From Mytilus californianus (taxonomy: Eukaryota > Mollusca > Bivalvia > Mytilida > Mytilidae): DNA of 64,000 nucleotides. Numbering within the stretch: the stretch's first letter is position 1; the number at the start of each line of letters is the position of its first letter. The translations under genes and the position numbers were made by a program. The stretch covers positions 72,499,558 to 72,563,557 of the forward strand of contig NW_026262668.1 of assembly GCF_021869535.1 (NCBI RefSeq), in the 5' to 3' direction. Positions 35,591 through 48,000 of the stretch are shown here, piece by piece. The notes under the pieces were generated by a model, which was given only the letters and a program-made list of their open reading frames with translations, did not search any database and was not told the DNA's origin.

Positions 35591-36900
35591 TAAGAGAGAG
35601 GCTAAAGATACCAAATGGACAATCCAACTTATAAGTTGACAACGAATTGACAATAACATAGTGAAAAACGACCAAAAGACAAAACAACAGTATACAAAAC
35701 ACAACATAGAAAACTAAAGACTTGAGTAGCAAGAACCCCACCAAAAACCGGTGGAATCTCAGGTGCTCTGGAAGGGTAGGCAAATCCTGCTCCACAGGTG
35801 GCATCCGACATGTTGCTCATATAAGTACAAACCCTGTGACAAGTCCATTGCGGTAGGTCACGTCGAGGAAAAGATGACGGAATTGTGGTTACGACAAATG
35901 GAACATATCCGTCATCATCTGTGAATCAGATATTCCATAATGGTCAACTAACTCGTGATGGCGTCCGTTAAATTTTCAGTGCAAAGATTTTAAATTCACC
36001 ACATGGAACTCTTGGTTGAAAAGCTTCCTTGTAAGCAGCAACCCTCTATCAAAGAAAATGCAAGATTTGAAATATTGTATCAACTGGGAGATACATACTC
36101 CATATGAAGGCGCTGTTTGAATGTTTCTTCATAGAAATGGAAAGTTCACTATCGGGAAAGTGAAATCATCTCTTTTGTCGTAAAGTTTTGTTCTCAACCG
36201 TTCCTCATTGTCAATTTTTAGAATGCAAGTTAAGATATGAGGTAGACATAACTGCATCTGTTGTATCCTTTATTTCAAATGGGATGGGATAGATGCGATC
36301 AACATAGTAACAAAACTTTGACTTACTAGTATTTAATGAGAGGATATCGTCTATAAAGCGGATAATGCTAGATTTTTTTCATTCTTTCAACGAAGCTCCT
36401 GTATGAAATATGCCTCATGAATAAAGGAACAAGCCAGCAAGAAGAGGAGATAGTTGGTTACCATGGGAATGCCGATTGTTTGTTGAAAAACACGTCCCCA
36501 AACGGAAAAAGTATGTTATCAATCAAGAAATCAAGCATCTTGATACTGTCAGTTTCGGAGAATTTTTTGTTTTAATCGAGTGTTGTTTTTTTTTTTACAA
36601 AGTACGATTTCTCCCTCCCTAAGACAACATACTTGTATCTACGTTGGTCATTCTTTTTTATTAAATAAAGCAGGACCATTTCTTACAATTTGTTCTTTAG
36701 TTTTGAATGGGGAAGAATTGTGTAAAGGTAGAAAAAATGTATGACAAAAATACCGAACTCTAAGAAAAGTTGAATGTTTGAATACTAGTGCAAGGGGAAA
36801 AGGAATTAAATTTATGCACTCTTACAGATATTTGGATTTTTTTTTAGTATCCATTCGGATTCACACTGCCCCTAGAGATGGTAATTTCACAATAACTTTA
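35590..36900 (-). mobile_element. Degenerate Penelope-like retroelement with reverse transcriptase remains
   Basis: On the minus strand, broken frames read RRYKYVVLGREKSYFVK, TDSIKMLDFLIDN, FQQTIGIPMVTN and IRFIDDILSLN (36331-36360), the last carrying the catalytic DD box of reverse transcriptase. Stops and at least one frameshift lie between them. The 35590-36260 part recurs at 60.9-61.3 kb. It is a dead copy; no intact ORF. Confidence 0.8.
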
Positions 36901-37254
36901 AAGACCGGCATTATATGAGCTACTTAAACCACTCGGCCACTTCGGCCCCACAATTGACTCCTTAAATCAGTCATTGCCCTAAAATCACAATTTTTAGTCA
37001 ACGTTTTGTAACTTTTGGTCACAGATATCAAATATCTGAAATCCGAGAACTTTTTGGTTTACAGATTTTGTGACGGTTTTGAAAATGGCGGCAAACAAAT
37101 CTTTGACAGCACAAATTTTTTCTGGATATCATCTTCTACGTAGATGTAAATTTTTCGTGAAAATGCAAGCAATATGAATTTTTTATCTATTTTAGCAGCC
37201 ATTGTGAAAATGTTGGGAAACGTTTAATTTGTTTACACTTTGAATCATTTTTAA

Positions 37255-37867
37255 GGTAGATAGGGTGTCTTCTTCCATCTTGGATTTTGAAATACCAGAA
37301 AACAATCGGTCTAGATCTTTAATAAAATGTGCAAATTTTGAGAGTAGTCGGTAATTCATGTGTAAGAATTTTCATTTCAATATAGAAAATGACATGTTTT
37401 ATCATATTTATGGTTGTATTTTACAAAAAAAAAGAATACTTTTGTTTGATTTAATTTTTCCAACTTTGTCACATAAGGGGAGGCAACTCAAATGTAAGGG
37501 CAGATAATTCAGATAAAGTAACTTTTACAATAGAATGTGTTAGGAATTTACCTATTTTATTATGTAGCAAGAAAACGGGTCCCGTGACCCCAGTTTTTCT
37601 TTTTCTTATCTGAAAGCATAATATTAGAGCTATCTTCTCATATTTTATCTCAAAATTCTATGGTGTAGTTTTCGTTTTATGGCAGAAAATTGGGTTTTGC
37701 ATGCATAATCTATACAAAAATCTGTCAATTTTGCACAACCTATAGCGTGAAAATAAGCCCCGTGACCCATTCTTTTTATTCTTTTTTTTAAAAAAGCATG
37801 AAATAAACTACATTTTGGCAAATAATTAAAAAATTCTATGGATTAAAATTTAGACACCCCATCTACC
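37255..37867. mobile_element. TTAA-flanked TIR element
   Basis: GGTAGATAGGGTGTCT at the left and complement of GACACCCCATCTACC at the right, with TTAA at 37251-37254 and 37868-37871. TTAA duplications are typical of piggyBac-type elements, but the ends lack the usual CCC start, so the assignment is tentative. The interior holds two GGTCCCGTGACCC/GCCCCGTGACCC motifs. Confidence 0.65.
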
Positions 37868-38434
37868 TTAAATAGAAATCTATGAAATTTAAACATAAGG
37901 TTTATAACCACAAAAGGAAGGTTGGGATTGATTTTGGGGGTTATGGTCCTAACAGTTTAGGAATTAGGGGCCAAAAAGGGGCTCAGATAAGCATTTTTCT
38001 AGTTTCCAGACAATAACTTGTGGAACGGTGTATGGATCTTTCTGAAATTATACCACAAGTTTCCATACAACAAAAGAATGGTTAGGATTTGCTTTGGGGG
38101 GTTATGGCTCAAACCGTTTAGGAATTAGGGGAAAAACAAGGGTTTCCTGGTTAATGGATAATTACTTAAGATAATTTAAAAGCAGTGTAAGGGAGGAATC
38201 CAAACACAGCGTTTTGATTACCTCACTGCTTTTAAATTATGTATAAAGAAATGTTGTATTGTCTTGAGATGATTAGCTGTCAATTTATTTTTAGAAGTTA
38301 CTAATAAGGAATATTAATTTTAGCCATGATTATGTATTTCATTTTCTATTTTGAGACTTTTATGATGTATTCAAATGGGTAATTATGGTTGCAAACGCCA
38401 TTGGAAATTTTAATTGAGATTATGGCCATATCTT

Positions 38435-38640
38435 GAGGGAAAGATTTTTTTTGGGGGAAAAAAAGGGGGGGGGTTAGGGGAAAGTGAAAAAAAATTCTTC
38501 AAATGTTATTTTTTTTGCAAAAAAAAAAGTGTGTGTGTGTGTGTGGGGGGGGGGGGGGGGTCAATACGCAACAGCATAGTGTATTACACAAAAGCAAAAA
38601 AAGGGGGTTAAGTTTTTTTTTTGTGGGGGGAGGGGGGTCA
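38435..38640. repeat. Poly-G/poly-A low-complexity tract
   Basis: Runs of G (up to 16), A8-A9 and a (GT)n run. Surrounding CAACAGCATAGTGTATT repeats also occur at 12500-12540. May contain homopolymer length errors. Confidence 0.8.
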
Positions 38641-38754
38641 ATTCTCAACAGCAAAGTGTATTGCACAAAAGCAAAAAATTGAATATAAATTCAAATCATA
38701 TAACCAATTCTAAGTTCTTTGACTACAGTTATTCTGTGTCAGAAACCTATTATG

Positions 38755-38885
38755 TGTCAAATATTTAATTACAATCCAAATTCAGACCTGTATCAAGCGC
38801 GAATATTGTGTCCATTTTTGCCCCAACTGTTCAGGGTTGGACCCTTCGGTCATATCCAGCTGCGCTCGGCGAAGCAATTTATTGC
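38755..38885 (+). repeat. Second copy of the 14.2-kb repeat
   Basis: Same order of phrases as 14190-14325 (GACCTGTATCAAGC, CCCCAACTGTTCAGGGTTGG, CTGCGCTCGGCGAAGCA). Confidence 0.7.
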
Positions 38886-38929
38886 AATTTTGTCTTCTAA
38901 ATGATTTTTTGTCTACCTCTTCAATTGTA

Positions 38930-40562
38930 CAAAATTGAGTTCCAGTACTTTTGGAAATGTGACCGATGACCAAGCCCGCCAACCAAGATGGCCGCCATGG
39001 CTAAAAATAGAACATAGGGGTAAAATGCAGATTTTAAATTATATCTCTGAAACCATTGAGAGAAAATCTGACAGAAGTAAAATGTTCATCAGGTTTATGT
39101 ATATCTGCCCTGAAATTTTTCAGACAAATCAAACAAACAACCCGTTGTTTGGTTGCTGCCCCTGATCTGGTAATCTTAAGGAAATTTTGCAGTTTTTGGT
39201 TATTATCTTGAATATTATCATAGATAGAGATAAACTGTAAACAGCAATAATGTACGTCAAAGTAAGATCTACAAAGAAATCAACGTGACTAAAATGGCCA
39301 ATTGACACCTTAAGGAGTTATTGCCAATTTATAGTCAATTTTTAACAATTTTTTGTAAATTTTTGTAATCTTTTACAAAAATCTTCTCCTCTGAAACTCC
39401 TGAGACAAATTTAACCAAACTTGGCCACAATCACCATTAGGGTATCTAGTTTAAAAAATGTGTCCGATGACGCCGCCTACCAACCAACATGGCTGACATG
39501 GCTAAAAATAAAACATAGGGGTAAAATGCAGATTTTGGCTTATATCTCAGAAACTAAAGCATTTAGAGCAAATCTGATAGGGGTAAAAGGTTTATCAGGT
39601 ATAGATCTATCTGCCCTGAAATTTTTCAGACAAATCAGACAACCTGTTGTTGGGTTGCTGCCCCTGAATTGGAAATTTTAAGGAAATTTTGCAGTTTTTG
39701 GTTATTATCTTGAATATTATTAAAGATAGAGATAAACTGTAAAAAGCAATAATTTTCAGCAAAGTAAGATCTACAAGTAAGTCAACATGACTAAAATGAT
39801 CAATTGACCCCTGAAGGAGTTATTGCCCTTTAAAGTAAATTTTTAACAATTTTTTGTAAATTTTTGTAATCTTTTACAAAAATCTTCTCCTCTGAAACTA
39901 CTGAGACAAATTTAACCAAACTTGGCCACAATCATGACCGATGACCCCGCCTACCAACCAACATGGCCGACATGGCTAAAAATAGAGCATAGGGGTAATA
40001 TGCAAGTTTTGTCTATAATTTTTTTAACCGTTATATATAGAGAAAATCTGAAAGGAGGAAAAATGATCAGAATAATGAGCTCTGCCAATTTTCCATATAC
40101 GTCAAAACTGTTAGACAAATTCTTATAGGAGTTATTGCCCATAAATGACAAATTTTACCATTTTTTTTCATTTTTGCCTTTTATCATGAAAACTATGATA
40201 TTCAGAGAGAAATTTTTTTTTCCGTTATGCCTTATATGATTTAAATTATAAAATGGTAAATAAACACTTTAAATCACAAAAATGACCAGCAAGGCAAGAT
40301 CTATTAAAAAGTCAAATTTTGCCGATATAGTTAGTAGACTGTCACTCTTCATAGGAGTGATTGCCCTTAAATGAGGATTTTTTTTACCCTCTTTTGTGTT
40401 TTGAGCAAAAACAAAAGAAGATAGAGAGGAACTAAACAGACTAAAAGATCAAATAGAGATTTTTGTCATGAAGTCTATTCTTGTCTACAATGTTGGAGAG
40501 TGTCCTTTGTTTAATATGCACATAGACCAAGGTGAGCGACACAGACTCTTTAGAGCCTCTAG
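38930..40562 (+). mobile_element. AGCTCACC family element, copy 3, 5'-truncated
   Basis: Lacks the 5' palindrome; starts inside a unit at CCAACCAAGATGGCCGCC, has about three units (CTTCTCCTCTGAAACT at 39382 and 39883) and the 3' end AGACTCTTTAGAGCCT-CTAG then T. Fits loss of the 5' end. Confidence 0.75.
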
Positions 40563-40907
40563 TTAAATTTTTTTAACTAAAATACATTTTTTAAGAAAAT
40601 TCAATTTTCCATTTTTTTTTCAAATAAAAAATATGAAATATGCACACCTTAATTTTTTCAACAACTACAAAATTCCATCTCAAGCCTATCCATAATTTTA
40701 GAGTTGTTGCCTTTGCTAAAATTTTTCACGGACAAAGAAATAGTACTCTCGTTTGCTTGAAGCAGGCCCTTGTAAACTACTGTTGCCACTTATTCATTGA
40801 GGAATAACAGTGAGCAACATACATGCACTTTAGTCACCTGATACTTTTTTGTGTAAGGATGAATGAATAAAAAGAACTTTAAGATCAAAGTGCTGATACA
40901 ATATTAT

Positions 40908-41019
40908 TTATTGTACAAAATGTTTACCCGAGTAAACATAGTAAGAACTGGAAACACAATCATGGTCTTTCCACAAGGACAGGTTGATATCTCGAAGATT
41001 CCTACATCGACGTAGCTTA
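40908..41019 (-). CDS. Haem peroxidase terminal exon
   Basis: In the frame set by the previous exon it reads KLRRCRNLRDINLSLWKDHD and C, then ends SGKHFVQ and TAA (40908-40910). The C-x-n-(I/V)DLSxW pattern is typical of the family's end. Another frame is also open here but does not fit the phase. Confidence 0.85.
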
Positions 41020-42007
41020 CTGAAAATAAAACATACAATATCAATTTCAATTTCATATCTTGAATGCAAATATAATATCCTTGTAACACACTCACACAAA
41101 CACAAACAAAATTGTATGACACGCTTGATTTACAGAATTAAATAGAGATTTTGTCATAGACAGAGTTATTTTTTTTGAAAAAATTATTTTGATTTGTTGC
41201 GTGATAAAAACAGAAAAAGAGGCCCTTATCGTTCCTTTATCTGATTTCTAACTAGCACAAAGCTTGAGCTGTTCCTGCATGATATAGATACCTATGGACA
41301 GGAAGTATTATAAATTTTATATAATTTATATTAAATTTTACATCAAAAATGAAAATGACATTACTCAAACATTTAGATCAGAATGTTTTTGCTTTTCGAA
41401 ATTCTCAGTTTTTAATGCTCTGCCACTTGGCATTTGATTTGGCCTTTCATCTGTTTTAATTCGAACGCCACTGATCAGTTTTTTGAAGACGAAACGAACG
41501 TCTTCCGTACCAAATTATAACCCTGGTATCTTTGATGGGTTTTTGTATATGTTCTGGAAAATAATGTCAAACCTGCTTTAATTATAAAACAACGATTTGA
41601 TGAAAGAAGATAATCTTCTTTGTTTCAGATTTAGAAATAGATATGTTAATGTCTCTTATCAAATTTCAAATTTAGCTTCAAATTTTTGTTTAAAGATTCT
41701 TAATTGACGTTAGCAATTATTATACCGCTGTCACTAGTAGATCAGTAACTATGTACCCTACCGAAGCACTCGAGTTCACGCAGGTTTTTTGGGTCAATCT
41801 TTAGTTTTCTTTGTAGTGTTTTGTAGACTTGTTTGTTTGTTCACTTTTTCTTTTGACCATCCTTTAGTATAATTTTCTTCTTCGACTAAGTGATTATGTT
41901 TGTCACTTTAATATCTTCTCCTTTTGTTTATATATTGATTTCTTGTCGGTTACTTACTTCCAACGAGCTTTACAGTAAAATAAAATATAACCACAGTGTC
42001 AGCAAAT

Positions 42008-42056
<49 letters not shown>

Positions 42057-45000
42057 ACTATCATCGGAACAAGAGAGAAAAATCGGAAAGAGATACATTT
42101 CAACCTGATTCTAAAACATGCACACATAAATGTCTGCCAAGTATGTCGAAAATGTAAATTTACTTACTTATATTTCAATGGCTTTTTAAATATGTTCTTT
42201 TGTATAAATTCAATGCCAAAGTTTTTGCACCATATTTTCGATAATGAAGTGGCTTTTTTGATAGAGTTCAACTGATCTGGAAATACATTTTATAAATCAT
42301 ATTTAATGAAAGGTTTATAATATTTCATTTAACAAGTTTGTATGCAGCTGTTAACATGCTGTGCATTTCAAATCAATTGTACCAACAGCAACAAAACAAT
42401 AATAAAAACTTATTACAAAAAATAAATATTTGCAAAATGTTCACTTGTTCAGAACAATTTTAATTGATTTGATTTTAGTGAAAAGGCAAACTGAAAATTA
42501 AAAAAAAAATTGTCAAATAAATGATATATACTATTAATCATATTATCAAACTCAATTTTCTGACTTTGTTTAAATTTTCATGACACATGTTTACCTTTTG
42601 TGAAAGCAAAATGAGGGTCATCTGATTCGTACCAAAATCGGTCGCCAACTTTAAAACGAGAATACTGTATACCCATTATACAAGCAAAAGTTGGACCAAC
42701 GCTTCCACGTTTTCCTTTCTCTAAAAGACCACCGACAATCAAATCAACATCGTCAACTGACCTATATTAAAGTAAAGTATAATATCAAATTAAAATACTT
42801 TCAAACAGATGAATATATGCAAAGAATTTTAATATGTCGCTCTCCAAGCGCCTTGGAATGCAAACCCGAATATATCTTATGTCAGCTGGTATGACCATCT
42901 CGTTCATAAAGCTTTAGTAGAAACTAAAAATAATTTGTCAGTTTTTGCAACAGATACATCATTAAAAGACACAAATGGTATACAAAGACCAATATATATA
43001 TCTGATCATACTATGATAATACTATGTGCCGACATACATTCTAACCCCGGTACACCAAAATACCCTTGTACACTGCATTTAGCACTAGATCAGAAAGATG
43101 TTAAAAATAACCAGAAATCAATAAAGTGTGATGAGTGCAAATAGTGGACGCGCATTAAACGGACAGATTAAAGAAGCCGAATAAACATTGTTCCAGAAAC
43201 ACGAATAAAAAATCCATCTATCCTACCAAATGATCATTACGAAATAATGGGCCAAATATAGTATACTAGTATGTAGTTCCAACAATTTTTTTAATATTGA
43301 TACGCCAAGGCAACACAAATTAATGCGCCTAACCTTAACTTACTTGAATAAAAACCGTTCAATTTACTATGGAAAAATCCGGTCATAGGTAAACATACTG
43401 GTATTTCGGCAAATCGACAGGTCATAACATTCTCCTGATAAACACATCAACAGGCCAGCAGGTCGACAAGTCAACCGTCTAGATGTCAATCAGTAGATTA
43501 GCTAATCAACAGGTCAGGACGTCTGCAGGTCTACAGGTTAGCAGATCAATATGTTTGGAGGTCGACATGTCGACAGACAAGCCGTTAATAGGTTAACTAG
43601 TCGACATATCAGCTGGTCGTTAGGTCGACTGGTCGATATGTCAGTCAGTCAACAGGACATATATCAAGTATCCTTATCTCAATTCATATATGTTTTAAAA
43701 TCATTTGGCAACAGTTAAAAAAATCAAAACGACAACAATTTTACAGGTCGACAGGTCGAAAGGACAAATATCAACTATTTTAGTTATCAATTCGTTTCAT
43801 GTTTATAAAATTTATTTGGCAACCCTAAACCTAATTCTAACGCAAACTCTGACCTTACCCCTTACCCTAACCTTAACCCTAACCCTTACCCTAATCCTAA
43901 CCTAAGACTGAACCCTAAATAAAGGCAACAGTAGTACACCGGTGTAACAGGAACACTGAAGTGCAACAAAAACAAACGCCAACATACATAGAAACGGACT
44001 ATTTGATAACAACTGCCATATTCGTGACCTGGCACATTCTAAGAAAAAATGGTGGGTCGAACCTGGCTTTACGGCTAGCCACAAACCTCCCGCTTATATG
44101 ACAATGCTATAAAATATCGCTAAAATGACAACACTACGTGACTGAAATACAACAAAAACACACGCAAGAACACTCATCACAGAGAAACGCACAAACAAAT
44201 AATATAATAGTCGACACAACATGCAAACTGCAGAACAACAACGAACATCTTCCATCAACGACAGACACCACAGGACATCACAATCAGTGACGCACTTACG
44301 TAACGAACATGCAATCTCGAACTTTATACAATTATTTTCACAATACCAGTCCGAACAATTTTCATGACAATGATGGTATTGAAAGGCTATTCTATAATTA
44401 TTTGGACTACAAATGATAAGACATAACACATTATCCAATCGAAACCATAACAGAAACATCAAAAATAAATACATGAATGTTGGATGTACAAAATACCGAG
44501 ACACGTCCTATAGCAATGCAAATTCACACTGGTATAACAGTCATATTCGGGAATAGGTCACGTTCGGTACTTAGCAGAGAGACGACAAAGATGTTAAACC
44601 ACAATCTAAGACGTGGTAAAAATGTCATTAGTTAGTTTAGACACAGACACATCGTATAGATCAACTAATTCGTGATGGTGTCCCTTACCCTAATCCTAAC
44701 CCAAGACTAACCTAAGACGTAACCTTTAACCTTAAACTCCTAACCATAACGCAGTCCCTATTTTTAAACCTAATCATTACTCAAATTCTTATCTTTAACT
44801 TTACCCATTTTTTTACCTCTTACCCTAATCCTAAACTAACCCTAACCCTTAATCCAGTTAAAATGTCGACCAATCAACCTGTTGACCAGTTAACCTGTCA
44901 ACTGATAACTGGTCAACCTGACAACCTGTCTAATCTTAACTTGATAAAAACGTAATTACTCAATAACTTTACTTAAATACAAGATAGGAAAAAATCCATT

Positions 45001-48000
45001 CTTTTAATATGCAATTTAATTAGAATAGATGAATTATGTCTTCAGTCTTTTACAAGGAACCTCATCTTGTAAACCTGTTTTTTAACGAATTTACTCAAAT
45101 TCGAAGTGTTATACTGCCGATGGAACTACAATTATGCATTGTATACTTGACCCGAAATGATTGAAGACAGAAAAAGAGATATAGGTATGTTAATTGGTAG
45201 CAAGACAACACTTATGTGCACCGAACAAATCAAAGTCAGAACTACATGCAAGATCATATGGACTAAAGTATAGATAAAAGGAAGTAAAAATCTCTATATT
45301 TGAACCTTTCTACAAAAACCCAAAACGCACCAAGAAGATCTGAATAATCTTGAGGGATCACTTGATCGATACTAACAGCAACACTATTATATAAATGGGC
45401 GACCTCAATCTCCCGAGTATCAACTGGAAAAACGGAACAATCAAATCATCACCTCAATATGGAACAAATATAAACCAAAAGATGTTAAACGTAACGAGAA
45501 ACCACAACATTAAACAAGTTGTAGCAGAACCCACAAGTGAAAACAATATTTTAGATTTGTGTTTTACCAACAACCCACATCTAATACAGAAAATAGAAGT
45601 GAAACCCGGAATATATGACCATAACGTTGTTAAGATCACCGTAAATGCATTGGCAAAAATTCATAAAGAAACATAGGAAAATAGGAAAAAATATCTGGTA
45701 ACGGAAACAATTGAAAGGAACATATACCCTCAAAACAGACTACAACGAGATGGAATCTTCCTTGGATGACAGCAAATTAAATAGACGATAAGAAGGAAAC
45801 ACAAACTTAACAACAAAGCAAAAAAAAAAAAAAAATCAGACAAAGATTTGGGTTAGTTATATTTGTTGGATAATTGTTGATGCAGTAATTGTTCTGTTTG
45901 AAGCAATTATCTAGCATGGAGTTTCTCTTTGGGTACACACTATAACCAGGTATATTGAAGCCAATAAGTAAAAGTAATATGCTCATAATTCCGAAAAATT
46001 ATCATAAGACACAAATTCAGGCAAGAGAATTTCTTCGAACAGAAAAATAACTGCATCAACAATTATCAAACATGAATAATTAATCTCAAACATTAATACA
46101 AGCTTTTAATGAATAGTCCAAATCCCCTAAAACCAACTTTTTCAAGAAATTGCAACATTTTTTTTTTATATAATTCAACAGATTAACAAAGAAAATTAAG
46201 CCTGGAAATCACAATAAATGTGCATCGTTTAAATCATGCTATATCGAGGTACTTGTTACTAAACGTTCGGTACCACTGTGAATTAAGACAAGAGTCTTCC
46301 GACAGCGGCACTTACCGAGAGGTAGTTATATACACAACTGAGTGATTGTCGACTTCTATAATGACATAGTGCACTGTTTTCCCTTCGAGTGTATATTGTT
46401 TACAATACAGAGATTTTCTTTGTTGACATATTTGTTTGTTTTTATAGTGATTAAGATTATAACAAAATGTTGACTGCTGTACCCCTATTTTTGACATTTT
46501 TACCTATTATGTCTGTTTGTTTTGTTCACATATTGTTGTCAATGTGATGGAATTTTAAGCGACTGTCATACAAGTGAGATGTTTAGCTAGCTATAAGACC
46601 AGGTTTAATCCACCATTTTCTACATAAGGAAATGCCTGTACCAAGTCAGGAGTATGACAGTTGTTTTCCATTCGTTTGATGTGTTTGAGCTTATGATTTT
46701 GCTATTTGATAAAAGACTTTCTGTTTTGAATTTTTCTTGGAGTTCGGTATTTTTGTTATTTTACTTTTTACTCTTACAACAGAATGTTGATCTACTTTAC
46801 AAATATACAATAATTATCTTTTTTTGTCACTACAAGCTTATACTCGCTCGTCAAGAACATATTTATTATCTACCGCAACTATAAATAGTAATTCCAGATA
46901 TATTCTAATGATACAAATTGCTAGTCTCATCTTATACAGAATGCCGTTTTACTCTTAGAAAACGCATTATGTATATGATTTATTTTTCTGAAAGTAATGA
47001 TTCTTCAACAAACATAATGATTTTCCTTTATCATTTAGGTAATTGACAGTCATACGCGCAATTGTACAATGCTGTATACATAAACAAAAAACTGCCTTTT
47101 TGTTAAATGAGAATGCTTGTTGCTAAATGTGCCTTTTGCCTAATGACACACCATTAAAATAAGAAAATCAAACGTTTCGAAAAAAATCTAGAATTAGAGC
47201 TTTGAAAACTAGACATACTTATATACACTTGCAAGTGCGGAGCCAAATTCACCAAACTCATAAAAATATTCATATTTTCCGAGCCCACAATAGTCCCTCC
47301 ACTCATTGTATGCAGGGAGCCCTTCTTCACGTCCTCGATGTATGTTTCTTGCAAATAGATCTGTACCTGGTGGATTCTTGTTCGAGAATAGTTTATTACG
47401 AATTGCGTCTACAAAAAAACTAATGAAACCAACAATTAGTGATCAAGTAAAATTTATAACACGAATTCGTTTATTTTTTACTTTATTATTATTTTTTTTT
47501 GGTAGCGCTGAAGTTGATAAATTTATCTGGGAAACGTTTCATTCATCAATACTCAGAGCTTCACAGCAATATATGAGAATGATCATTCAGGAAATGCTAA
47601 TATAAAAGGAATGTGCCAACTGGTGCTAACGCTCGGTATAAAGATATTGAAAACTATAATACCTACCAAGTTATATTGACATAGAGCATGACACGAAAAA
47701 AAAATATTTCTTAATCTTAACCTACTCGCTAAAGCTGGCATGGTGAACAATTTTAATTTAATTATCTTAAGTTGAGTAATATCGTTATTTACTCACAACA
47801 GAATTCGTTTCATTGCCAAATTTCAATGACAGCTTATTGCCTTCTTGATGTTTCCAATTACTTTCCAAACAATGCGTAATCTACTACATTAGATTGAAAA
47901 AAGACTTTACTATTTTCAAGTAATTGTTTCATATTGTCCGGTAAAGAAGTTGCCAATTTAATTACATATCAATTTGTATTCACAGATTTTTATGAGGCAT

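Noticed and set aside
40908..41122. Alternative open frame over the peroxidase terminal exon (VSYVDVGIFEIS...)
   Set aside because: It does not match the phase from the previous exon, while the other frame gives the family-like C-terminus.
43405..43665. CRISPR-like array of short repeats
   Set aside because: Units and spacing are irregular and merge into each other; the context is animal genomic DNA.
44094..44504. 136-codon minus-strand ORF with many Cys
   Set aside because: Lies in a dispersed bivalve repeat; no domain pattern and no splice or start context.
47245..47408. Shorter peroxidase exon starting at gtag/AC (47408)
   Set aside because: Phase does not fit; the acceptor at cattag (47420) gives FFVDAIRNKLF, which matches the family.
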